From Agathobacter sp. (GTDB lineage Bacteria > Bacillota > Clostridia > Lachnospirales > Lachnospiraceae), in contig JALEKN010000020.1 of the NCBI GenBank assembly GCA_022769125.1, positions 1 through 48,010 on the forward strand: a stretch of DNA of 48,010 nucleotides. The letters run 5' to 3'. Made by a program: the position numbers and the translations under genes. The notes beneath the pieces were generated by a model, which saw nothing but the letters and a program-made list of their open reading frames with translations, made no database searches and had not been told where the DNA came from. This document shows, in pieces, positions 19,103-27,529 of this stretch (positions are counted from its first letter, which is position 1; each line of letters opens with the position of its first letter).

Positions 19103-19154
19103 AAAACCATCAACAAACAACAGAACCTGTTGAAGGAAAAAGGAGGATATTTTT
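19084..19154 (+). promoter_or_regulatory. Hairpin that can hide the ribosome binding site of the binding-protein gene
   Basis: The left arm 19084-19097 (ending ATATCCTCCT) pairs with 19141-19154 (AGGAGGATAT then TTTT) over about 14 bases including one G-U pair, and covers the whole AGGAGG. A small hairpin CAACAG-AAC-CTGTTG (19118-19132) lies inside the loop. The left arm lies upstream of the expected start of transcripts from the TATAAT at 19097, so only readthrough RNA would carry it. Confidence 0.55.
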
Positions 19155-20633
19155 ATGAAGTTGAAAAAGTTGGTAGCAGCCTTACTGGCAGGCACGATGG
19201 CATTCTCGCTGGCAGCATGCGGCAGCGGCGAGAGCAATAACAGCAGCAGTGAGAGCAATGGCAGCAACACTGAAAGTAATGGGGGAAGCAGCGAGGGAAC
19301 AACAGATCAGAGTGAATCTGACAAGGCTGTGGAAGAGGCCGCAGCGAACGGAGACAAACTTGTGATCTGGACACTTGCAGATGACCTTAAGCAGTTCGCG
19401 GACCGTTATACGGAGCAGACCGGAGTGCAGACCGAAGTAGTAGTAATCGCTCCGGAAGATTATCCGACCAAGGTACAGACCGCACTTGTCGGTGGAGAAA
19501 CCGAACCGGATATCATCGTTGGTGAGCCACAGATGTTAGGTGACATGTTTGACTATGGCGCATTTGCAGACTTAGATGAGTTTGGAGCACAGGACTATGC
19601 GGATCAGATCGTTGATTATGTATGGGAAGTTGGACAGGATGCGGATGGCGTACAGAGAGCAATTTCTTATCAGATTACACCGGCAGGTATCTATTACAGA
19701 AGAGATATTGCCAAGAAGGTATTCGGAACAGATGATCCGGATGAAGTTGCAAAATTATTCGCAGATTATTCCACAATCCTGCAGACGGCTCAGACCTTAA
19801 AGGACCAGGGTTACAGAATCTTCGCTTCTGACTCCGAGACAAACTATTTCTCAGGTGATTCTGCTTGGGTAATTGATGGCAAGCTTAACGTAGACCAGAG
19901 CCGTATGGATTACATGGATCTCGTTGTAGAGCTGTATCAGAGAGACTTAACTGCATATGCTGCACAGTGGTCAACCCCTTGGTATCAGGCAATGTCAGGC
20001 CCGGTTCCGGTACTTAACGCAGATATCCAGGGAGGATACTGGAATGATGATGACGGCGACGGCGAGCCGGACTTAAATGTCTGGGATGAAGAGAACTTCA
20101 ATGCAAATGTTGGTAATTTCTCAGATGAGACAACTGAAGTATTTGCATTTGGCCTTCCGGCATGGGGCGTACTTACATTAAGAGACCACGTAGGTGACAC
20201 TTCCGGATTATGGGGCGTATGTCCTGGACCTGCTTATGGATTTGGTGGTGGTACATTCATCGGTGTATCCTCTCAGTCAGAGAAGAAAGCTCTTGGATGG
20301 GATTTCGTAAAATTCTGTACCTTAAATGAGGATACCGGTAACTGGTGGATCGAAGCTTCACAGGGAGATACTGTTTCTTTGAAGTCTGTTCTTGAGGCAC
20401 ACAAGGATGATACAAACCCGGTATACGGTGATGAGAAGATGTATGCAATGTGGTTAGAGCTTGCTGAGGGTATTGATTACTCTAAGGTTACCCAGTATGA
20501 CAAGGCAATCGGCGATGCATGGGGCGCTGCAATCTCAGCAGTAAAGACCGGAGAGATGACAAAGGATGAAGCAATCAACAGCTTCTATGATACTGTACAG
20601 TCTACTTATCCGGATCTTATCATCGAAAGATAA
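19155..20633 (+). CDS. ABC sugar transporter substrate-binding lipoprotein (CUT1)
   Basis: This 492-residue protein has a lipoprotein signal peptide ending in the lipobox LAAC (cleavage before the Cys at about 21). A Ser/Asn/Gly-rich tether follows to about residue 55, then a family 1 solute-binding fold (LVIWTLADDL, TGVQTEVVVIAP, EPDIIVGEPQ). It is anchored to the outer face of the membrane and should bind oligosaccharides for the two permeases encoded next. Its codon use is markedly optimised compared with neighbours, as expected for an abundant binding protein. The ATG at 19155 has a full AGGAGG, which can be folded away. No ATPase gene is nearby; a shared MsmK-type ATPase elsewhere is likely. 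Confidence 0.93.
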   Translation: MKLKKLVAALLAGTMAFSLAACGSGESNNSSSESNGSNTESNGGSSEGTTDQSESDKAVEEAAANGDKLVIWTLADDLKQFADRYTEQTGVQTEVVVIAPEDYPTKVQTALVGGETEPDIIVGEPQMLGDMFDYGAFADLDEFGAQDYADQIVDYVWEVGQDADGVQRAISYQITPAGIYYRRDIAKKVFGTDDPDEVAKLFADYSTILQTAQTLKDQGYRIFASDSETNYFSGDSAWVIDGKLNVDQSRMDYMDLVVELYQRDLTAYAAQWSTPWYQAMSGPVPVLNADIQGGYWNDDDGDGEPDLNVWDEENFNANVGNFSDETTEVFAFGLPAWGVLTLRDHVGDTSGLWGVCPGPAYGFGGGTFIGVSSQSEKKALGWDFVKFCTLNEDTGNWWIEASQGDTVSLKSVLEAHKDDTNPVYGDEKMYAMWLELAEGIDYSKVTQYDKAIGDAWGAAISAVKTGEMTKDEAINSFYDTVQSTYPDLIIER

Positions 20634-20643
20634 TAACCGTCAT

Positions 20644-20688
20644 GAATCAGTTCTGTGGTCCACAGCTGTGGACCACGGAATGATCTGA
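20644..20688 (+). other. Long intercistronic hairpin between binding protein and permease genes
   Basis: A near-perfect 15-base-pair stem spans 20651-20680, built on a 22-base perfect palindrome at 20655-20676 (GTGGTCCACAG and its complement). Outer ATCAG/CTGAT (20646-20650 and 20684-20688) can extend it. There is no T run, so it is not a standard terminator. Such hairpins often protect the upstream binding-protein mRNA and lower permease expression. Confidence 0.75.
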
Positions 20689-20711
20689 TGAGAGAGTGTG
20701 GGAGGTAAACT

Positions 20712-21644
20712 ATGGGCAAAATAGCAAAGAAAAAGAGAAGTAAAATAACAGCCTATAATAATTGGGGCTATCTGTTTGTTGCTCCATTCGTAATCGTATT
20801 TTTGATATTTAGTGTATACCCTGTTTTAAGAACTTTATATTTGAGCTTTACGGATTTGAAAATATTAGGAGATGCTCATTGGATTGGATTTGCCAATTAT
20901 AAGCGTGTCCTTGACGATAAATTTTTCTGGAAGGCACTTGGAAATACCGTTCGCATCTGGGTTGTAAACATTGTTTTACAGTTAGGTCTGGCGTTTCTTC
21001 TTATGATGGTATTTTCCGATGTGAAGTACAAGATGAAAGGCCTTCCGGTATTTCGTATCATCTACTATCTTCCGAACCTGATTGCGGCAACGTCCATTGC
21101 CTTTTTGTTCCAGACATTATTGGATTGGAGATATGGTTCCTTTAATATCATGATCAGTCAGATTTACAAACTGTTCGGAGCAACCTATAATCCGATCGAT
21201 TGGCTTGGAAATCCCGGATCTTCCGGATACACGATCGCAGTCATCCAGTCATGGATGTGGTTTGGGAATTCCTTCCTGATGCTTATGGCCGGCGTACAGG
21301 GAGTATCCAGAGATTATTTTGAAGCAGCTTCCATTGATGGAGCAGGAAGATGGACGATTTTTGGAAAAATCACACTTCCTTTGATCAAACCGATTATGAT
21401 GTACGTGGCAATCACATCCCTGATCGGAGGACTTCAGATGTTCGACCTGCCGTTCCTTATGATCAGCGCTTCATCTGCAGCTTATAAGGATGTGCAGACC
21501 GTCATGATGTATCTGTACAAATTTGGATTTACAACAGGCAGCACACAGACCGGGTATGCATCCGCAGTTGCGTATGTACTGTTTGATATTATACTTATTA
21601 TTTCATTGATCCAGTTGAAAATGTTTAACCGGAAGGAGGACTAA
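20712..21644 (+). CDS. ABC sugar transporter permease, MalF-type
   Basis: This 310-residue membrane protein has six predicted transmembrane helices. The cytoplasmic EAA loop reads EAASIDGAGRWTIFGKITLPLIKP, the part that docks to the ATPase. The N-terminus is basic and cytosolic, followed by the first helix (YLFVAPFVIVFLIFSVYPVL). It is the first of the two CUT1 permeases and pairs with the next gene, 3 bases downstream. The ribosome site GGGAGG precedes the ATG. Confidence 0.95.
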   Translation: MGKIAKKKRSKITAYNNWGYLFVAPFVIVFLIFSVYPVLRTLYLSFTDLKILGDAHWIGFANYKRVLDDKFFWKALGNTVRIWVVNIVLQLGLAFLLMMVFSDVKYKMKGLPVFRIIYYLPNLIAATSIAFLFQTLLDWRYGSFNIMISQIYKLFGATYNPIDWLGNPGSSGYTIAVIQSWMWFGNSFLMLMAGVQGVSRDYFEAASIDGAGRWTIFGKITLPLIKPIMMYVAITSLIGGLQMFDLPFLMISASSAAYKDVQTVMMYLYKFGFTTGSTQTGYASAVAYVLFDIILIISLIQLKMFNRKED

Positions 21645-21647
21645 AGA

Positions 21648-22481
21648 ATGAAGATTGGTTTTTATATCAAAAAAGGTATCTTATATATTCTTTTGATTCT
21701 CTTAGCAGCAGCGTGTCTGTTCCCATTTCTTATGATGATGGTTAATGCGACAAGAAATGGTACCGAAATCGTAAGCGGTTTTACACTGATACCGAGCACT
21801 CATATCAAAGAGAATTGGGAAGTGGTATTTTCTTACTTCAATCTGTTCCGCGGTATGTTAAACAGTTTGATCGTGGCAGTACCTGCAACATTGCTCTCTG
21901 CTTATTTCTCAGCAATGACCGCATACGGACTTGCGTTTTATAAGTTTAAGGGAAACAAGACGATATTCATGGCAATACTGGTCTTCATGATGATCCCGGG
22001 ACAGCTTTCACTCATCGGATTCTATCAGCTGTGCGCGAAGCTGCATCTGATCAATACATACATTCCACTTATCATACCTGCAATCGCAGCACCGGGAACT
22101 GTTTTCTTCCTGCGCCAGTATATTTTATCTTCTTTGCCGGCGTCTTTGCTTGAGGCTGCAAGAATTGACGGAGCACATGAACTGTATTCGTTCCACAGGA
22201 TTGTACTTCCAATCGTTTCCCCGGCAGTTGCAACGATGGGGATTATGGGATTCATCGGAAATTGGAATAATTACCTGCTTCCAATGATCCTGATCAACAA
22301 GAATGAGAAGATGACATTGCCGGTAATGATGGCTACGCTCAGATCTTCAACGGATATCAGTGCTAATCAGGGCGCGATCTATCTGTCAGTAGCAATCTCG
22401 ATCATACCGATCCTGCTTGTTTTCTGTTTCTTCTCAAAATACATCATCAGCAGTATTTCTGCAGGTGCTGTAAAGGAATAA
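21648..22481 (+). CDS. ABC sugar transporter permease, MalG-type
   Basis: This 277-residue partner permease has six helices, the EAA loop EAARIDGAHELYSFHRIVLP, and the short C-terminus ending SAGAVKE typical of the MalG side of CUT1 systems. AAGGAGG overlaps the end of the preceding gene, so translation is coupled. It forms the importer channel for the lipoprotein at 19155. A terminator at 22514 ends this unit. Confidence 0.95.
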   Translation: MKIGFYIKKGILYILLILLAAACLFPFLMMMVNATRNGTEIVSGFTLIPSTHIKENWEVVFSYFNLFRGMLNSLIVAVPATLLSAYFSAMTAYGLAFYKFKGNKTIFMAILVFMMIPGQLSLIGFYQLCAKLHLINTYIPLIIPAIAAPGTVFFLRQYILSSLPASLLEAARIDGAHELYSFHRIVLPIVSPAVATMGIMGFIGNWNNYLLPMILINKNEKMTLPVMMATLRSSTDISANQGAIYLSVAISIIPILLVFCFFSKYIISSISAGAVKE

Positions 22482-22513
22482 ATTGTTAATCCAACCTCCT
22501 CTCTAAAATAAAA

Positions 22514-22562
22514 ACACACAGTTGGGCAATGCTTAAGAAAGCATTGCCTTATTGTGTATTTT
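22514..22562 (+). terminator. Terminator after the importer genes
   Basis: The core stem GGCAATGCTT / AAGCATTGCC (22525-22534 and 22539-22548) has loop AAGA. It is extended by outer ACACA/TGTGT pairing and followed by four T. The 3' arm contains the -35 element of the next promoter. Confidence 0.8.
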
Positions 22563-22580
22563 AGAAAAACTTTATATAAT
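22552..22580 (+). promoter_or_regulatory. Promoter of the lipoprotein-kinase-regulator operon
   Basis: TTGTGT (22552-22557) and TATAAT (22575-22580) have a 17-base spacer. The -35 element lies inside the 3' arm of the preceding terminator. Confidence 0.6.
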
Positions 22581-22616
22581 AAAAGAAGTAATGTACCATA
22601 GAAAGTGGTGGAAAAT

Positions 22617-24230
22617 ATGAAGAAGAGCATGACGATATTGGGGGCTATTACATTTGCCGCTATGCTGGCCGGTTGCGGCAGCAGGACAGAAGAAACAGTA
22701 AAAGAAATCACAGGTCAGGATCCTGTTGATACGCAAAATGACACAGAGCAGGATGCAATCACACTGGACTGGTATATTAACTACTCCTGGTTTGTGACAA
22801 AATGGGGAGGCAATCTGGTGTCGGATACCATTACCGATGAAACGGGGGTCAGCATCAATTTTATAACGCCGATGGGAAATGAGGAAGAGAAACTTAATTC
22901 CCTGATTGCTTCGGACTCTTTGCCGGATCTGATCACACTCGGCTGGTGGGAGCCACAGGTGAGCGAGATGATTGGATCAGACATGGTGTATGCGCTAAAT
23001 GAACTGGCGGATGAATATGATCCGCTATTCTATGAGGTCAGCGATGAAACAGTCGTCAACTGGTATACACAGCCGGATGGGAATATCTATTGCTATCCGA
23101 ATTCCTGCTATACGCCAAAGGATTTGGAGGAGCATGATAATATTGCCGCAAACCAGACATTTTTGGTAAGGAAAGATATCTATGAAGCAATCGGATGTCC
23201 GGACATGTCAACGCAGGATGGATTTTATCAGGCAATTGTGGATGCCGCCAGGATGTTTCCGGAGGTGAACGGACAGCCGCTGATACCGATCGGGGCACAT
23301 GTCTTTGATGAGACAGGCTGCGTATCGTTTGACCAATATCTGCAGAACTTTCTGGCAATTCCGCGCGAGAAGGATGGTAAGTATTATGATCGTAATACAG
23401 ACCCGGAATATCTTTCGTGGATGAAGATGTTCCGAAAGCTTGGAGAGGAGGGGTATCTTGCCCCGGATATCTTTGTTGATTCACGCATACAGACGAGTGA
23501 GAAGATTGCGGAGGGCCGGTATTTCTGCATGTTTTACCAGAGAACGGATCTTGCGGACCAGCAGAAGATTCTATACAAGAATAACCCTGAGAGTATTTAC
23601 ATCGCGATTGACGGACCGCGCAATGCTGCCGGAGACGATCCACAGATCCCGGTGACGGGAATTACGGGCTGGACGGTAACCATGATTTCCAAGAACTGTA
23701 AGAATCCGGAGCGTGCAATCCAGTTTATGGACTACATGATGAGTGAGCATGGACAGAAGCTTACATACCTTGGCGTCGAGGGAGTGACATACGATGTCAT
23801 TGATGGAAGGTATGTCATCAAGGATGAGGTGAACCGGATATTAAATACTGACCGCGAGGCCTATGATGCAAAATATGCGGCTGATAATGCTTATTGGATG
23901 CTCCAGAATAATGTAATGCAATTGCAGTGGCAGCCTGATATGGAGGAGCCCTTAAAGCAGATGGCGGAATGGACGTACCCATATACGCGGTATGATGGGC
24001 AGTATGAAATGCACGCATTTGCTTCTGAAGAGGTGGAGCAGATTTATACAAGCACAAACAAATTGTGGGGAACAACGCTCAAGCAGCTTCTTCTTGCGGA
24101 GTCGGATGAACAGTTTGACCAGATCGTGGAGGACTACATTTCCAAGAGGGAAGCGCTCGGCTACGAAAAACTGCTGGAGGCAGAGACCGAGCAGATGCAG
24201 CAGAACAAGAAAAAACTCGGGATAGAATAA
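22617..24230 (+). CDS. Extracellular solute-binding lipoprotein linked to a sensor kinase
   Basis: This 537-residue lipoprotein has a signal peptide with lipobox LAGC and a long solute-binding fold of the LipO/LplA type (LDWYINYSWF, ETGVSINFITP, LPDLITLGWWEP). I use the ATG at 22617, which gives a proper basic signal peptide (MKKSM); the in-frame GTG at 22605 would lengthen it by four residues. It has no permease genes of its own, and the kinase gene starts 3 bases after its stop. It may therefore be the sugar-sensing partner of the kinase, or a second receptor for the importer upstream. Ligand unknown; an oligosaccharide is likely from context. Confidence 0.88.
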   Translation: MKKSMTILGAITFAAMLAGCGSRTEETVKEITGQDPVDTQNDTEQDAITLDWYINYSWFVTKWGGNLVSDTITDETGVSINFITPMGNEEEKLNSLIASDSLPDLITLGWWEPQVSEMIGSDMVYALNELADEYDPLFYEVSDETVVNWYTQPDGNIYCYPNSCYTPKDLEEHDNIAANQTFLVRKDIYEAIGCPDMSTQDGFYQAIVDAARMFPEVNGQPLIPIGAHVFDETGCVSFDQYLQNFLAIPREKDGKYYDRNTDPEYLSWMKMFRKLGEEGYLAPDIFVDSRIQTSEKIAEGRYFCMFYQRTDLADQQKILYKNNPESIYIAIDGPRNAAGDDPQIPVTGITGWTVTMISKNCKNPERAIQFMDYMMSEHGQKLTYLGVEGVTYDVIDGRYVIKDEVNRILNTDREAYDAKYAADNAYWMLQNNVMQLQWQPDMEEPLKQMAEWTYPYTRYDGQYEMHAFASEEVEQIYTSTNKLWGTTLKQLLLAESDEQFDQIVEDYISKREALGYEKLLEAETEQMQQNKKKLGIE

Positions 24231-24233
24231 CAT

Positions 24234-26054
24234 ATGAAGGTAATGAAATACTTTAACCGGTTCAAATTAAATATTAAATTTACGGTTGTTACCATCCTGG
24301 TCACTGTGATTCCAATCGCAATTCTTGCAGGTGTCCTCTTTTATAATATGGAGCAGTCTGTCATTAAGGAACAGCTTCGCCAGATGGAATACAAGATGGA
24401 GAAGGCGAAAAGCACGACAACATTTGGCATTGATTCCATCAATATGAGCACGCAGTTCTTTTTATCGGACGAGGATATGACGGAAGTGTTAAAAAAGGCA
24501 TATAATGGCGAAAAATTGTCTATTCAGGAACTGCTGGAATTTCAGGAGAGGGATATCATCAATCTTCAGCGTCTGGTCAATAACAACCCACTATTGTATA
24601 ACGTAAGGGTCTTTTCCACCGGTGATAATATTCAGGAGCTGATGCCGGTTCTGTACAGCCATTCGAGGATGGAAAAATTGTCATGGGCGAAGGATAAGAC
24701 AGTGGAGGGCTGGCACTTTGAATATTATGATACCGCATATTCCGCGCTTACGACCAACCAGAGTGAAAAACTGATCGGGCTTGTTACCCCGATTACAGAT
24801 TACCGATATGGGCTGATCGGATATGTGGAGGCTTCTATGAGCCTTGATACCATGTTCCCGGTACTCTATGAAAAAGAGGATGGTGCGGATGGCTGTCTGA
24901 TTGACGTAGACGGCAATATTTATTTTGGCACGGAGGAGCCGGAGTACTCGGAAGATGAAATCAGGGAGATCTATGAGAAGGCCGGCAAAGAGGCAGATAC
25001 GGGATCGTGTTACATCCATTATAATGGTCAGAAGCTGATCGTTTCCATGACATCGATCAATGAAATGAACAGTACACTGCTCGGAATACATAATATTACA
25101 AAGGAAGTCCAGGCAGTACTTGATATGCGCAATCTCTTTGTCGCAGCGATGATTCTCGTTCTGTGTCTTCTTGCTGCGATCATTGACCGGATTGTAAAGA
25201 AAATGCTGCGGCAGTTTTATTCTATCCTGCAAAGTATCCGCCTGGTGCAGAAGGGTGATCTGAGCGTGCGAATTGACGCGTATGCAGATGATGAGATGGG
25301 CGAGCTTGGAGAACAGTTAAACAAGATGCTCGATCGTATTCAGGAGTTGATGGACGAAAATATGAAAAGGCAGATGCTGGTGAAAAACTCGGAGATCCGG
25401 GCCCTGCAGAACCAGATTAATGCACATTTTATCTACAATGTATTGGAGTCCATCAAAATGATGGCTGAAATCGATGAGAAATATGAAATATCGGATGCGA
25501 TCACCGCACTCGGAAAACTTTTGCGTTATAGTATGCGCTGGGTGTCTGGCAATGTAAAGCTTGAGGAAGAACTCGAATATATCAAAAGCTATATGGTTCT
25601 GATTAACTTGCGTTATGACTATGAAATTATACTATCCTTAAATCTTCCGGAGGAACTGCTTGGACAGGAGATTCCAAAGATGTCTCTGCAGCCAATCGTT
25701 GAGAATGCGATTCTTCATGGAATCGAGCCACTTTCCGAGGATAGTACAATTTATATCAAGGGCTGGATCGAAAATGATGACTGTATCATAGAAATATCCG
25801 ATACGGGTCAGGGAATGACGGATGCCCAGGTCAAGGCACTTGAGGACAAAATAAACGGAGCGGTCGAAGAATCGGGGGGCAACGGACATGGAATCGGACT
25901 TAAGAATGTACAGGACCGGATTCACATGTCTTTCGGCGGCGATTATGGAATACATATCGCTTCCCAATATGGATGTTATACAAAAATAGCAATACGTCTA
26001 CCGCATTATTCCAGAGAAAAGCAACAGATATCGGAAGGAAATGAAAGAAAATGA
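24234..26054 (+). CDS. YesM-type sensor histidine kinase
   Basis: This 606-residue membrane kinase has a first membrane helix (16-37), an extracellular sensor region (about 38-299), a second helix (300-320) and a HAMP domain (about 320-375). The His_kinase domain has the phospho-acceptor H398 in NQINAHFIYN, and the ATPase has VENAILHG, DTGQGM and GHGIGLKNV. This is the 5TM-unrelated YesM/LytS-like class that pairs with AraC-type response regulators. The family usually reads NPHFLYN; NAHFIYN is a mild variant. Its stop overlaps the start of the regulator gene by four bases (ATGA). It probably senses saccharide, perhaps through the lipoprotein encoded just upstream. Confidence 0.94.
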   Translation: MKVMKYFNRFKLNIKFTVVTILVTVIPIAILAGVLFYNMEQSVIKEQLRQMEYKMEKAKSTTTFGIDSINMSTQFFLSDEDMTEVLKKAYNGEKLSIQELLEFQERDIINLQRLVNNNPLLYNVRVFSTGDNIQELMPVLYSHSRMEKLSWAKDKTVEGWHFEYYDTAYSALTTNQSEKLIGLVTPITDYRYGLIGYVEASMSLDTMFPVLYEKEDGADGCLIDVDGNIYFGTEEPEYSEDEIREIYEKAGKEADTGSCYIHYNGQKLIVSMTSINEMNSTLLGIHNITKEVQAVLDMRNLFVAAMILVLCLLAAIIDRIVKKMLRQFYSILQSIRLVQKGDLSVRIDAYADDEMGELGEQLNKMLDRIQELMDENMKRQMLVKNSEIRALQNQINAHFIYNVLESIKMMAEIDEKYEISDAITALGKLLRYSMRWVSGNVKLEEELEYIKSYMVLINLRYDYEIILSLNLPEELLGQEIPKMSLQPIVENAILHGIEPLSEDSTIYIKGWIENDDCIIEISDTGQGMTDAQVKALEDKINGAVEESGGNGHGIGLKNVQDRIHMSFGGDYGIHIASQYGCYTKIAIRLPHYSREKQQISEGNERK

Positions 26055-27529
26055 AAAGCTTATTGATTGTAGAAGATGAAAAACTGATACGCCAGGGTAT
26101 AAGCACGATGGTAAAGCGGTGTGGGGTTCCTGTTGAGACGATCATTGAGTGCTCCAACGGTGAGCAGGCACTTGATGTCTTAAAGGAACAGGACATTGAT
26201 GTGATGTTTACGGACATACGTATGCCGAAAATGGATGGAATCCGGCTGGTCCAGGAGGTAAATAAGCTGGAGAAAAAGCCATTTGTTGTGGCAGTCAGCG
26301 GGTATGATGATTTTTCTTATGCAGTTGAAATGCTCCGAAATGGTGTAAAAGAATATATTCTAAAACCGGTTGAACGGGAGAAGATTGCTGAAGTGCTGGC
26401 ACGTCTTGATGCGGAGCTGAAGCAGAAAGAAGACCGGGCGCATACCGAGCGGCAGATCGGAGTGCAGCAGTTGAAGCTGATCCTACGGCAGAGTGAATTA
26501 CCGAGGGAAGAACTTGAACTGTTCAAACAGAAGTATGAGGAACATTTTTTCCGAAATGGTTTTGTCATCTGTATGACCGCAGTGGAGGTGGAGACGGAAG
26601 ACCCGGCAATTGTGACGGTGTTAGATGATGTCTGCGATGGAAGGGTGTGTCTTGTGGATGCACAGTATCGTGAGCCGTTTGTAAAAAATGAACTTGTGGA
26701 CGCGGCTGCGGGAATCAGCAGTGTCTGCCATGGAATGGAGGAAATCCGTAAAGCCTTTTTAGAGGCGAAGGAGGCAAGGGCAAGAGCATTTTGTATCGGT
26801 GCCGCTGTGTGTTCCGACGTCGGAACGCTCCCGGCGGTCCCGGAAGGATTGAAAAAGCAGGCAGAAAAGCTTCTGGAGCAGCAGGCTGCGATGCAGAGGC
26901 TGCAGCTGATCGGAACAGATAAGACAGATGAGCTGATTGCCGGATGGGACCGTTTGTTCCAGGAGACAGAGAAGGAGCGGATTGCCCCATCGGATTTCTT
27001 CATGACAATGCAGGAATTCCTTCAGGAGCTTCCGAAGATATACCGCAATGTGCTCGAGGACGAGGATCAGGCGTATCTGTGCAGATGTGAACATATTCTG
27101 GAGTTTGACAATCTATCGGAGTATAAAGATTATTTGCTGAACTGGATTCTTGCCATCCACCACAGGATCAATCAGCAGACAGATTCCGGCAAGAACCAGC
27201 AGAAGATGAAGCTGGCACTCGACTATATCAATCAGAATTATAACAGCGATCTGAACATGGCGGTTGTATCAAACTACATCTCCATGAATTATTCGCTGTT
27301 CTCATATTCATTTAAGCAGTATACGGGAAGCAATTTCGTAAATTACCTGAAGGATATCCGCATCCGGGAGGCCAAACGGCTCCTTGCGGATACGGATATG
27401 AAGATCATTGAAATCAGCCGGAGTGTCGGCTATGACAATGAGAAGAACTTTATGAAGATATTCAAATCATCCTGCGGAGTATCTCCAACGGAATACCGGA
27501 AGAATGTTACCCGCGAAGCACATGTTTGA
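26051..27529 (+). CDS. YesN-type response regulator with AraC DNA-binding domain
   Basis: This 492-residue protein has an N-terminal receiver (phospho-acceptor D55 in VMFTDIRMP) and a long middle region of about 260 residues. A C-terminal AraC/XylS double helix-turn-helix (about 390-490; MNYSLFSYSFKQYTG, then ISRSVGYDNEKNFMKIFK) completes it. It should be phosphorylated by the kinase and activate the phosphorylase and importer promoters; the repeated 16-base motif is the best candidate site. The start is fixed by the ATGA overlap and GGAAATGA. Its last 23 bases overlap the end of the minus-strand GGDEF gene. Confidence 0.94.
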   Translation: MKSLLIVEDEKLIRQGISTMVKRCGVPVETIIECSNGEQALDVLKEQDIDVMFTDIRMPKMDGIRLVQEVNKLEKKPFVVAVSGYDDFSYAVEMLRNGVKEYILKPVEREKIAEVLARLDAELKQKEDRAHTERQIGVQQLKLILRQSELPREELELFKQKYEEHFFRNGFVICMTAVEVETEDPAIVTVLDDVCDGRVCLVDAQYREPFVKNELVDAAAGISSVCHGMEEIRKAFLEAKEARARAFCIGAAVCSDVGTLPAVPEGLKKQAEKLLEQQAAMQRLQLIGTDKTDELIAGWDRLFQETEKERIAPSDFFMTMQEFLQELPKIYRNVLEDEDQAYLCRCEHILEFDNLSEYKDYLLNWILAIHHRINQQTDSGKNQQKMKLALDYINQNYNSDLNMAVVSNYISMNYSLFSYSFKQYTGSNFVNYLKDIRIREAKRLLADTDMKIIEISRSVGYDNEKNFMKIFKSSCGVSPTEYRKNVTREAHV

